Shown: piece after piece, positions 1-8,064 of the stretch
Layout: every line of letters begins with the position of its first letter
How positions within the stretch are numbered: the first letter of the stretch is position 1
Source: Hepatocystis sp. ex Piliocolobus tephrosceles
Lineage: Eukaryota > Apicomplexa > Aconoidasida > Haemosporida > Plasmodiidae
Direction of reading: 5' to 3'
Assembly (NCBI GenBank): GCA_902459845.2
Contig: CABPSV020000624.1
Span: forward strand, 1 to 12,067
Length of the DNA: 12,067 nt
Program-made: the position numbers and the translations under genes
Notes under the pieces: generated by a model
Database searches by the model: none
What the model was told of the DNA's origin: nothing
What the model saw: only the letters and a program-made list of their open reading frames with translations

Positions 1-21
1 TTTTTTTTTTTTTTTAAACAG

Positions 22-319
22 AGGACACTGAATTCCCAGATTTAAACACACTATTTTCTGAGTACAATGAAACATATTTTTATAATAAGCTAGACTCAGT
101 ACAAGTAAAATGGAGTAATAAAATGAAGTTGTGCGCAGGGATCTGCGTGTTTAAGGTAACGTTATTTAGACAATTTTATTCGATATATACGCATCTAGAG
201 CACTACAAAAATAAATTAATATAACATCTGCAGTAAAAATAGTATATATATATATATATATATATTTTGTATAACAGTTAATATATGTGGCACTATTTTT
301 TGTATTATATTATATTATA

Positions 320-354
<35 letters not shown>

Positions 355-489
355 TTTTGGTAGAGATCAGGATACTGTTGCATTCGGCTGTCTCTCCCAC
401 TTTTGAAACTTCGAAAAATAAAAGAATACAGGGTCCGATACTTTTACCTTTTTTTTAAAAAAACGTGTATATGAATGTGTATATATGCA

Positions 490-521
<32 letters not shown>

Positions 522-1010
522 TATTATGAATATGTTGTTTTAATAATATATTAAATTTATTTATTTTTTTTTTTTTTTTAGGAAACTTTACTACACGAAA
601 TGATTCATGCATTTCTATTTTTGACTCGGAAAAATTCTAAACACGATGGACATGGTCCTGTATGATTTTTTTTTTTTTTTATTTTTCTTTATTTTTTTTT
701 GTTTACTGATTGGTTCTTTTTGCATAATTTACTGTGAAAAAAAAAAAAAAAAAATATATATATATGTCCTAACTATATATTACATGTACATATACAAAAT
801 ACATATTTATGTATACGTATACGTGTCCATAACTTTAAATTATTTTTTTAAAAGGAGTTTAAAAAACACATGTATAGAATAAATAAAGCAACGGGACTAT
901 GCATCACCATTTACCACAGTTTTCACGACGAAGTTAACTTTTATAGAAACCACGTGTGGAGATGCACAGTAAAAAAAAAAAATAAAATAAAATAAAAAAA
1001 AAAAAAAAAA

Positions 1011-1045
<35 letters not shown>

Positions 1046-2234
1046 AAATAAAAAAAAAAAAAAATAAATTAAAATAAAATAAAAAGACATAGTAAAGTGT
1101 AGTATAACACATCGTAAAATAACATAGTGTAATAAATGACAATAATATATGTATTTAGTATTTTTCTGTAAAAAAAGAAAAACTCGTAAGTATATTTTAA
1201 AATATTACCATGTAATAAATAGTATAAACATAAATTAGGCCAAATGAATAAGTTATGTTTTTGTTATTACTACTACTGATATTACTACTACTGGTATTAC
1301 TACTACTGGTATTACTACTACTGGTATTAATACTATTATTAATAATAATAAACACACACAAAAAAAAAGGGAGTTTGTAGAACGTACCCCCCTCACTTTG
1401 GATTTGTTAAACGCTCAATGAACCGACCTCCCGGACCGAAGGAAAAGTGGTGTATGTTTTTAAACGAACAAAAAATTTAAAATAAAAATATAATTAATTA
1501 GCATGCTTTAATTTGTTCACTCGCCCGCTCAAGTGTCTATCCATTTTTTTAATTAAGTTTGTATATTTTTGTATTATTTATTTTTTGTTTTATTTATTTT
1601 TTGTTTTATTTAAGGGCAAAGACACTCGTCGTTTTGTAGAGGGAAGTTCGTAAAAATTGAAGAAAACGAAACTGAAAAAAATAAAGAATTTAAAGACACA
1701 CTTAATAAAGTGGATATAAAAAACTTGAAAGATAAACAAAAAGGTTTAATTAGTACAAAAAAGAAAAATAAAAAAGGTAAAAAATAAATGTGTATATGCT
1801 CATATGTAAAGTCGTATATATATGTGCTTATACTATTGTATTATTGTACTATTGTAGTCTTTTTTTTTTTTTTATTTATTTATTTATTGTTTTTTTTTTT
1901 GATTACTAACACGATTCTTGTGTTTATCTTTACCCTCACTCTTACCATATCACTTTTCAACCTTTCCTCCTCCCCCCATGTTATCAATACAGTAGATACA
2001 TTTGAAAAAAGAAGTGATAATTTGAGTGATGACCTGATGAATGATGCTATAATAATTTTTGACACAAAAAATGACTCAAATAAAGAAAAAACAATAGAAG
2101 AAGATGAACTTGATGTTGTAAAATTAATCCAAAGTTTATTTAATAATAATACAGATAATGTTTTATCGTTTCCAAATATTTCTATTGATTATCACAAAGC
2201 ATTTAAAAGTCAAAATTATTTTGAAATTGACTAA
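22..2234 (+). CDS. SprT-like (Spartan/SPRTN) metalloprotease, seven exons, 5'-partial
   Basis: I place exons at 22-155, 364-432, 582-659, 855-968, 1370-1451, 1615-1776 and 1993-2234 (stop TAA). All splice phases agree, giving about 292 residues; the N-terminal exon(s) lie before the window, and T15 then CAG at 1-21 looks like an acceptor. Visible landmarks, numbered in the partial protein: TLCAG-like segment (KLCAGICVFK, end of exon 1), IRLSLPLLKLR (exon 2), zinc-protease motif HEMIH (about 72-76) with catalytic Glu73, third His in DGHGPEF (about 91), ITIYHSFHDEV, then a zinc ribbon C130-x3-C134 and H162-x3-C166. The order matches the SprT domain of human SPRTN throughout. That family cleaves proteins crosslinked to DNA, on chromatin in the nucleus. 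The tail after about 175 is Lys/Asn/Asp-rich. I see no UBZ4 zinc finger, PIP box or SHP box there. Active-site residues are intact, so the gene appears functional. Exon boundaries are inferred, not tested. Confidence 0.93.
243..357. repeat. TA microsatellite and poly(T) in intron 1 of the SprT-like gene
   Basis: Intron 1 (156-363, donor GTAACG) contains (TA)11 at 243-264. A TATAT-rich stretch from about 304 runs into a T tract that ends just before the acceptor GGTAG. The T tract probably serves as the polypyrimidine tract. No other content is seen. Confidence 0.85.
971..1085. repeat. Poly(A) with interspersed T, start of intron 4
   Basis: This is a nearly pure A tract broken by single T's (AAAAT-type units) directly after the GTAAAA donor at 969. 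It lies inside the 401-bp intron 4 (969-1369), the longest intron of the SprT-like gene. The long open frames seen here on either strand are artefacts of low complexity. Confidence 0.9.
1266..1325. repeat. 15-bp minisatellite, 4 copies, in intron 4
   Basis: Four head-to-tail copies of ATTACTACTACTGGT, the first ending GAT. They are followed by degenerate ATT/AAT triplets up to about 1350. The unit is itself built from ACT triplets. It sits between the A tract and the acceptor at 1368-1369, so it is intronic, although its length is a multiple of three. Confidence 0.9.
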
Positions 2235-2238
2235 ACAG

Positions 2239-2276
<38 letters not shown>
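2239..2276. repeat. A38 homopolymer just after the SprT-like stop codon
   Basis: An uninterrupted run of 38 A's begins 5 bp after the TAA stop at 2232-2234. It is probably in the 3' UTR. Its exact length may be wrong because of sequencing or assembly slippage. Confidence 0.9.
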
Positions 2277-2280
<4 letters not shown>

Positions 2281-2796
2281 TAACAACATTAGTTGGCCTT
2301 ATTTTTCTTTTTAACTGACTTACTGATGGATGAGTCTATTTTATAACATATTTATTTTTATTTTTTTGTAAAATATGTTTTAAGTACACTTTTGAATAAC
2401 TTAAAGCTTATTTATTATTATCATTAGTACTATTATTTTATATTTATTATTAACGTTCTTTTTTTTTTTTTTTTTTTTTTTTTTATTAAACAGTTATATA
2501 ATAATCAGTTTTTAAAAAATGTGAAAAGTATAAACATAAATAGAACAATATAAAATGCTATTTTTTTTTTTTTTTTAAAACAATATTTAATATAATATTA
2601 CATTTGTTAAGTTTGAAATATATATTCTACATTTTGTTTTTATATCGTTCATTTTTATTTTCTTTTTTTATAACTTAAGTTTTTTTTTTTTTTTTTTTTT
2701 TTTTTTTGACGATAACACGCAAAGTCATTACTACAAAAGAGTGGTACTATTTATGGGTGAGTAGTTGAGTGTGTAGGTGGGTAAAAAAATGCATAA

Positions 2797-2908
2797 ATAT
2801 ATGGTGGATTAAATATATGGTGGATTAAATATATGGTGGATTAAATATATGGTGGATTAAATGTATGGTGGATTAAATGTATGGTGGATTAAATGTATGG
2901 TGGAATTA
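2797..2908. repeat. 16-bp minisatellite, 7 copies
   Basis: Head-to-tail copies of ATATATGGTGGATTAA start at 2797, 2813, 2829 and 2845. Three copies of the variant ATGTATGGTGGATTAA follow at 2861, 2877 and 2893, the last one diverging at its end. The variants are grouped, which indicates recent local amplification. The GGTGG core is unusually G-rich for this DNA. Confidence 0.95.
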
Positions 2909-3230
2909 ATGGATGATATAAATAAACTCGTTCATAAAAAACTACATACACACATGTATATATCCATATGTACATTGCTTTTTACACTATCTATGTGTCA
3001 ACACATATTGATATGTTTACGCATGTTAGAATAAATATATGAATGTCATTATATAGTTAGCACAAAAATTTGTATATATTAAGTTTTTTTTTTTTTTTTT
3101 ATGTGTTTACTTATTCAAAAATGCTTTTAAAGAAAATCTGAAAATGTATCAAAAATTTATGTGTTAAAAAATGTATATACATATAAGCATTTAACTTGTG
3201 TATGTCAGAGTGTGTGTGTTCCCTGAATTT

Positions 3231-3342
3231 ATTTTTACATTTTTATTTTTACATTTTTATTTTTACATTTTTATTTTTACATTTTTATTTTTACATTTTT
3301 ATTTTTACATTTTTATTTTTACATTTTTATTTTTACATTTTT
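3231..3342. repeat. 14-bp minisatellite, 8 copies
   Basis: Eight near-identical copies of ATTTTTACATTTTT run at a strict 14-bp spacing, with a partial ninth copy at 3343-3348. The repeat ends about 100 bp from the EF-1-gamma stop codon, so it may be transcribed in that gene's 3' UTR. The Tyr/Phe-rich open frame across it (3198-3419) is a product of the repeat. Confidence 0.95.
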
Positions 3343-3444
3343 ATTTTTGTATTATTTCTAGTAGAAACATAAGTATACACGTTAACTACACACACATATA
3401 TATAGACGTACATACATAGGAAGGTACAACACACCTACTGATGC

Positions 3445-4983
3445 TCACTTCCAAACCTTTTTATCAACGACAGGTCTGTTAGCGATGGTTTCCTTTTCAC
3501 ACCAGTATTCTTCAACCAATTTTTTATCATCAGCATTATCAGCGTCTAATTTTTTAAAAATGTGGTACTCGAAAGATGGATGATCTTTCATTTCAAATGG
3601 GATATCTGTGCCTCTAAACAACCATACTCCTTCAATATCGAAATTTTTATTTTCACCTAATACAGATACAACAGCAAATGAATATTTGGAAAAATTATTA
3701 TCCAATCTTTGTAAAAATCCACTTGCCATATTTGAAGCAACAAAAGATATTTGACATTCATCCTCTAACTTATCATATTTCATATAATATAAACTGAACC
3801 CATTTTTATCATACTGGTTCCAAAAATATGGCATAACATTTTTAAGTGATTCTTTTTCGTTACTAAATTTATATTTCCAATCATCTAAAGAGAATGTAGA
3901 TACTGGTAATAAATCTAATGGATTAACTTTTTTTTTTTTTTTTTCTTCTTCTTCTTCTAAACCATCTTCTATAAAACCATTTATCAATACTTCCTCTTTT
4001 TTTTCTTTTTTTTTATTACTATCACTCTTATTTTTTATATTATCATTTTTTTTTACTACTTTTTCTTTATTAGTTGTAGTTGCTCCACTTGTTACTTTTT
4101 TAACAGTTGCTGTGTTTGCAAAAACATATTTAAACTGTTTTTGATTAGAAATAGTATTAAACAACCTATATAAATTAGTATATTTTTTTATTAAAGATTC
4201 TTCAAGTTTATTTGATTTTAAAGCAAAACTCAAAATAACACAAATACATATATCAGCTATAGTAATACTATTACCTACCATAAACTGATTATATAACAAA
4301 TGATTATTTAAGCATTTAAAAGTTTCGTTAATATGTTTAAAATTCTTTTCACTATATTTATTACTAATTAAACAACAACATATAGGTATTTCTAATTCGT
4401 ATGTATTAAAATCTAACCACATATTAACTAAAGCTTCTTCATATATACCATTTCCTAATAAATTATGTTCTCTTCTTAAACTACACAAATATTTACTAAT
4501 AGCATTGGATTCAAATAAATTACCGTTGGGTGTAACTAATACTGGTAATCTACCCATTGGAGATTTTTCTAAAAAATCAGCATTTTTATCATCCTTTCCT
4601 AATTCAAATGGTGGTATGGTTAATTTTACATTACAAAATGATGCCACAGCTTGAACTTTTAAAGCTCTTATATCGTTTTTGGGTGCTAGTAATTTCTAAA
4701 AAAAAAAAAAAAAAAAAAAAAATAAAAAAATAAAAAAATAAAAAAAAAATATAAAAAAAATAAATTTTTTTTGTACATGTTGGATAGGGGTTTAAAAAAA
4801 AATAATATATTATATGTAATATAGGCCATTTAATATAGTACCCTTATACAGTGGTACATACAAAGGTTATTTATATAAAAGGTTATTTATATAGGCAAAC
4901 AAACGAGTATATATGAGCAAACGTGCTTATGTATATATGTTATTTTATTTATTTTTTTTTTTTTTTCTCCTTACGAATTCCAT
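3445..4983 (-). CDS. Elongation factor 1-gamma, two exons
   Basis: Exon 1 is 4983-4975 (ATG GAA TTC) followed by donor GTAAGG. The intron is 4974-4696, and exon 2 is 4695-3445, ending in TGA. This gives 419 residues starting MEFKLLAPKNDIRALKVQAV. Domains: GST-N thioredoxin fold about 1-85 with the ESNAI motif at 65-69; GST-C about 95-195 with GNSITIADICI; a charged Lys/Glu linker about 203-262 with E5K5; and the EF1G C-terminal domain about 262-419, with PYFWNQYDKNGFSLYY, GVWLFRG and the terminal KKVWK. EF-1-gamma is the scaffold subunit of the eEF1B complex that recharges eEF1A with GTP; the GST-like part binds the exchange-factor subunit. The family length is usually 400-440. A GTG codon at 4647 is Val22 and not a start. 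The upstream DNA is shared with the divergent thioredoxin-like gene. Confidence 0.96.
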
Positions 4984-5346
4984 CTTGGTTAATTGTTATT
5001 AAATAAATAATGATTATACGTTTACGAATACTACAAGTATGTAAATATAAATATATCGAATTATGTATTACTTTACTTGTTTATAAAACTATTTAAAAAT
5101 TTAATTCGCAATATTATTTTTCTTTATAAAACACAACTTTATTTTTTAAGCCTTTCGAAAGATGCTTATATATGTAAATGTATATGTATATTATATGTGG
5201 ATATATTTAATTACTTGTACTATGAAATGAAAACATTAATAAATAATGTGAAAATAATGAAAATTTTGAGGAAGTTTTAAGATTGATAAAAAAACACAAT
5301 TTACTTTGAGAAAAGTTTCCAAAAATACAAAAGTGAAAAATATTTA

Positions 5347-5377
<31 letters not shown>

Positions 5378-5600
5378 TATACATATACATATTTATATAT
5401 GCATATTTATACATACGTAATAATATAAAAAAAATTGAAAAAAAAAAAAAAAAAAAAATTAAATAAGTTGTACGAAAGCGAGTATAATAGTATTACCTCG
5501 ACTATGAGCATAAATTTATGTGGCTTATAACTTGAAGGTTTAAAACAAAAGTTATATACTGCACAATATTTTTTATTTTATTTTTTTTCATTTTTTAGTA

Positions 5601-5631
<31 letters not shown>

Positions 5632-6241
5632 TTTTTTTTTAATTTTTTTTTTTTTTAAATTAGCTTATATTTCATATAAACGAATGCAAAAAAAAAAAAT
5701 GTTTAATTGTAGTTGCAATACCTTAATAACAACATTTTTTTCAAAATGCTGTGTTCCAAAATGTTAAAAAAAAAATGAAAAAACAGGGTAAGGAGAAAGA
5801 TGAGTACAAAACACGTATACATACATACATGCATATATAAGTATGTAACTTTTATAATTTTATCAATATGGAACAAAAATAAAAATAATATAATATCCCT
5901 TTGTATTTAAGTTTATTTATTTATTTTGTTTAATAAAAAAAAAAAAGAGCAAGTAATGGACGGAACAAGTACAGAGAGGTAGAGAATTAAAACATATAGC
6001 CTAAAACAACTCACTCCCCTCTATATATGCCTATACACATGTATATATAATATATGCCTATACACATGTATATATAATATATGCCTATACACATGTATAT
6101 ATAATATATGCTTATACACATGTATATATAATATATGCCTATACACATGTATATATAATATATACATATATACCTGTTTATATTTTTTTTATATTTTATT
6201 TTTTATTTTTTCCATCCTTATGACTAAAATTTACGCACGGA
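4984..6241. other. Divergent intergenic region, presumed promoters of EF-1-gamma (-) and the thioredoxin-like gene (+)
   Basis: These 1.26 kb lie between two genes transcribed away from each other, so they should carry both promoters and 5' UTRs. I see no supportable gene; the 67-codon AT-rich frame at 5077-5280 lacks an ATG start and resembles nothing. Content: A tracts around 5353-5377 and 5439-5458, an interrupted T tract at about 5600-5656, a palindrome at 5509-5520, and the 27-bp repeat at 6024-6158. No transcription start or TATA box can be assigned in DNA of this composition. Confidence 0.8.
6024..6158. repeat. 27-bp minisatellite, 5 copies, upstream of the thioredoxin-like gene
   Basis: Five copies of a 27-bp unit begin TATATGCCTATACACATG and end TATATATAA. 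The fourth has GCTT in place of GCCT. The array ends 83 bp before the ATG at 6242, inside the likely promoter or 5' UTR. Each copy contains the palindrome ACATGT. Confidence 0.95.
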
Positions 6242-7038
6242 ATGTTTGTTCCATTACTATTTAATACATTTATTATCTCTCTTTTTTTGAGAAGTTACCT
6301 ATTCAATTATATTTTCTTGAATAACAACAATGTAGTAGTTAATTGTATTTTATATAAGCAAGGTACGAACAGAACATTATGGAATAATATATTTAATCAC
6401 AATGAAGGTTTAAAACAAAGTAATATTGTTCCTATTATAAGAAAGAAAGACATAAATAGTAATATACAATTTTACCGAAAAAATAAAAATACATTGTTTT
6501 TTCTTAAACTTGAAAAAAAAAAATTACCTCATTTGTTGTGTTTTCATAGTGAGAATTGTGAATATTGTAATAGTATGGAAAAGTTATTAAAAAAACTGAA
6601 AGAAGAGGAAGGTGTTAATTTTTTAAAATTAGAGGTACAAGATAACCCATATAATCTTAATTTATTACAAGAACTCGATTATGATAATTTATGTGGGGGG
6701 TTACCATATTATTATAATCTGAAGACACATTATAATATTTGTGGTTCCACTACATACCAAAACTTAAGAAACTGGGCTTTAGACAAACAATGCAAGTAAT
6801 ATAAAAAAAAAAAAAACAAAAAAAGCAAAAAAAAAAACAGAGCAAAAATAAAAAAAAATAAAAATAATAAAAAAAATAAAAAAAAAGTATACAACATTGA
6901 TAGAAAAAAATAATTACAGTCAAAAACACAATATCACTTTAATACAAACATGTCACATGTCGCATTTCATATTTATATGTATATATACATATTATATCTT
7001 ATTTTATATTAGTAATTATAATATGCTTAAACATATGT

Positions 7039-7117
<79 letters not shown>

Positions 7118-7158
7118 CCAGTCCAAACGAGCCACCAAACGATGAAATTGATTTGTAG
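6242..7158 (+). CDS. Secretory-leader thioredoxin-fold protein (CEYC), two exons
   Basis: Exon 1 is 6242-6795. I infer donor GTAATA at 6796, acceptor CCAG at 7118-7121 and exon 2 at 7122-7158 (stop TAG), giving 196 residues. Residues 1-27 are hydrophobic like a signal peptide. Residues 28-95 are Asn/Lys/Arg-rich with few acidic residues, as in apicoplast transit peptides. From about 96 a thioredoxin fold follows: beta strand PHLLCFHS, redox motif C106-E-Y-C109, then an amphipathic helix. The segment CGGLPYYYN has the probable cis-Pro at 155. Without splicing the frame stops at 6797, giving 185 residues ending DKQCK. With splicing it ends DKQCNPNEPPNDEIDL. A dithiol reductase or oxidoreductase in the apicoplast or ER is likely, but the exact subfamily and substrate are unknown. 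The fold is clear (0.85); exon 2 is about 0.7. Confidence 0.82.
7041..7117. repeat. T77 homopolymer
   Basis: This is an uninterrupted run of 77 T's, the longest homopolymer in the window. It is directly followed by CCAG and a short GC-richer stretch. It is probably the polypyrimidine tract of the 326-bp intron (6796-7121) of the thioredoxin-like gene. The true length is uncertain, because such runs slip during sequencing. Confidence 0.9.
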
Positions 7159-7524
7159 AACATAGCACAGGCACATGTAATATATATATAAGCTCGTTTG
7201 ATTTATTTATATGTTTATTCGTTCATTCATTTATTCAATTATTTTTATTTGTCGTTATGTCTACTATTTTTTCACCTTTCCTTTCTAATAATTTAATAAA
7301 TAAGAGAAATTAATCGACGTATATAATTAACAATTTTGGATATTATACATTGGCACTTCGAAACACTTCGAAATGACAGAGCACAATTAAATTTCGTTAA
7401 AAAAAAAAAAAAATTATCATAGTAATAGTAAAATTAATAACTTAAGAAACATTTATCACAAAACGAATTGACTGTTTATTATTGTAGGATGTCGTTGACG
7501 CGTTACAAAATATGTGTACATATG

Positions 7525-7546
7525 TATATATATATATATATATATA
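7525..7546. repeat. (TA)11 microsatellite
   Basis: Eleven TA dinucleotides in a row in intergenic DNA. No function is indicated. Confidence 0.85.
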
Positions 7547-7838
7547 TTAAACACATTTTTTATTCTTAAAAAAATTAAGAAAAACTTGATAAAACACGTG
7601 AAGCAATTTTTCATTTGTACAAAATAAACATCTTTTTTTTTTTTTCTTTTTTTTTTTACTACAGTTAATTTGTTAACAGAGAAAAATGATAAATTTTTTA
7701 TTTTTTTTGTTTTTTTTTTTCATTTAATAGTATATTTAATGGTATAAATATGGGAATCAAAACATGTGTTTTATGTACCTCTTAATCTTAATCCCAAATT
7801 AATGTTGATGTTCTATATTTTAAAAAATAAATTATTTT

Positions 7839-7910
7839 ATAATTTTTTTTATAATTTTTTTTTATAATTTTTTTTATAATTTCTTCTATACTTTTTTTAT
7901 AATTTTTTTT
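7839..7910. repeat. Degenerate 12-13-bp ATAAT(T)n repeat
   Basis: Units of ATAATTTTTTTT start at 7839, 7851, 7864, 7876 and 7899, with a diverged unit (ATACTTTTTTT) at 7888. The array directly precedes the ATCACGCC repeat and may have arisen by the same slippage process. Confidence 0.8.
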
Positions 7911-7920
7911 ACAGTTATTT

Positions 7921-8064
7921 TATTACGCCTTTTTTATCACGCCTTTTTTTATCACGCCTTTTTTTATCACGCCTTTTTTTATCACGCCTTTTTTTATCAC
8001 GCCTTTTTTTATCACGCGTTTTTTATCACGCTTTTTTTATCACGCTTTTTTTATCAAGCTTTTT
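7921..8064. repeat. 15-bp ATCACGCC(T)7 minisatellite, about 10 units
   Basis: Units of ATCACGCCTTTTTTT start at 7936, 7951, 7966, 7981 and 7996. Variants follow: ATCACGCG at 8011, ATCACGCT at 8025 and 8039, and ATCAAGCT at 8053, with spacing shrinking to 14 bp. A leading ATTACGCC is at 7922. The regular CACGC block stands out against the surrounding DNA. Confidence 0.95.

Larger units (their letters stand above)
2235..3444. other. Convergent intergenic region (3' flanks of the SprT-like gene and EF-1-gamma)
   Basis: These 1.2 kb separate two genes that point towards each other, so the DNA should hold both 3' UTRs and polyadenylation sites. I see no supportable gene. Content: A38 at 2239-2276, T26 at 2459-2484, T28 at 2680-2707, a 16-bp minisatellite at 2797-2908 and a 14-bp minisatellite at 3231-3342. 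AATAAA-like hexamers are too common in such DNA to assign a poly(A) signal. Confidence 0.85.

Noticed and set aside
367..612. Open frame on the minus strand
   Set aside because: It is antisense to protease exons 2 and 3 and to poly(T/A) introns, and its Phe/Lys runs are homopolymer artefacts.
646..1142. Open frames at 646-882 (+) and 897-1142 (-)
   Set aside because: Both are mainly poly(A/T) intron sequence. The second is antisense to protease exon 4 and intron 4.
1788..2234. A stand-alone 148-residue protein starting at ATG 1788
   Set aside because: The first part (1788-1992) is low-complexity Tyr/Phe/Leu and reads as an intron with a pyrimidine-rich 3' end. Only 1993-2234 looks coding, and it joins in phase to the preceding protease exon.
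5077..5280. 67-codon open frame upstream of EF-1-gamma
   Set aside because: It has no ATG at its start, AT-driven composition, no recognisable domain, and a position in presumed promoter DNA.
5533..6419. 17-bp identity TGAAGGTTTAAAACAAA at 5533 and 6403
   Set aside because: At this base composition about one such match is expected by chance in 12 kb, and the second copy is ordinary coding sequence.
7124..7200. 9-bp inverted repeat CAAACGAGC / GCTCGTTTG as a hairpin RNA
   Set aside because: The left arm is better explained as coding sequence of the second exon of the thioredoxin-like gene. No further pairing extends the stem, and no snoRNA boxes are seen.
7488..7569. Possible exon after AG at 7486-7487 (reads DVVDALQNM)
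   Set aside because: The nine residues look protein-like, but no partner exon in a matching phase was found on either side, and the frame soon enters a TA repeat.
7921..8064. CRISPR-like array
   Set aside because: The units are direct tandem repeats without unique spacers, in a eukaryotic genome; this is a minisatellite.
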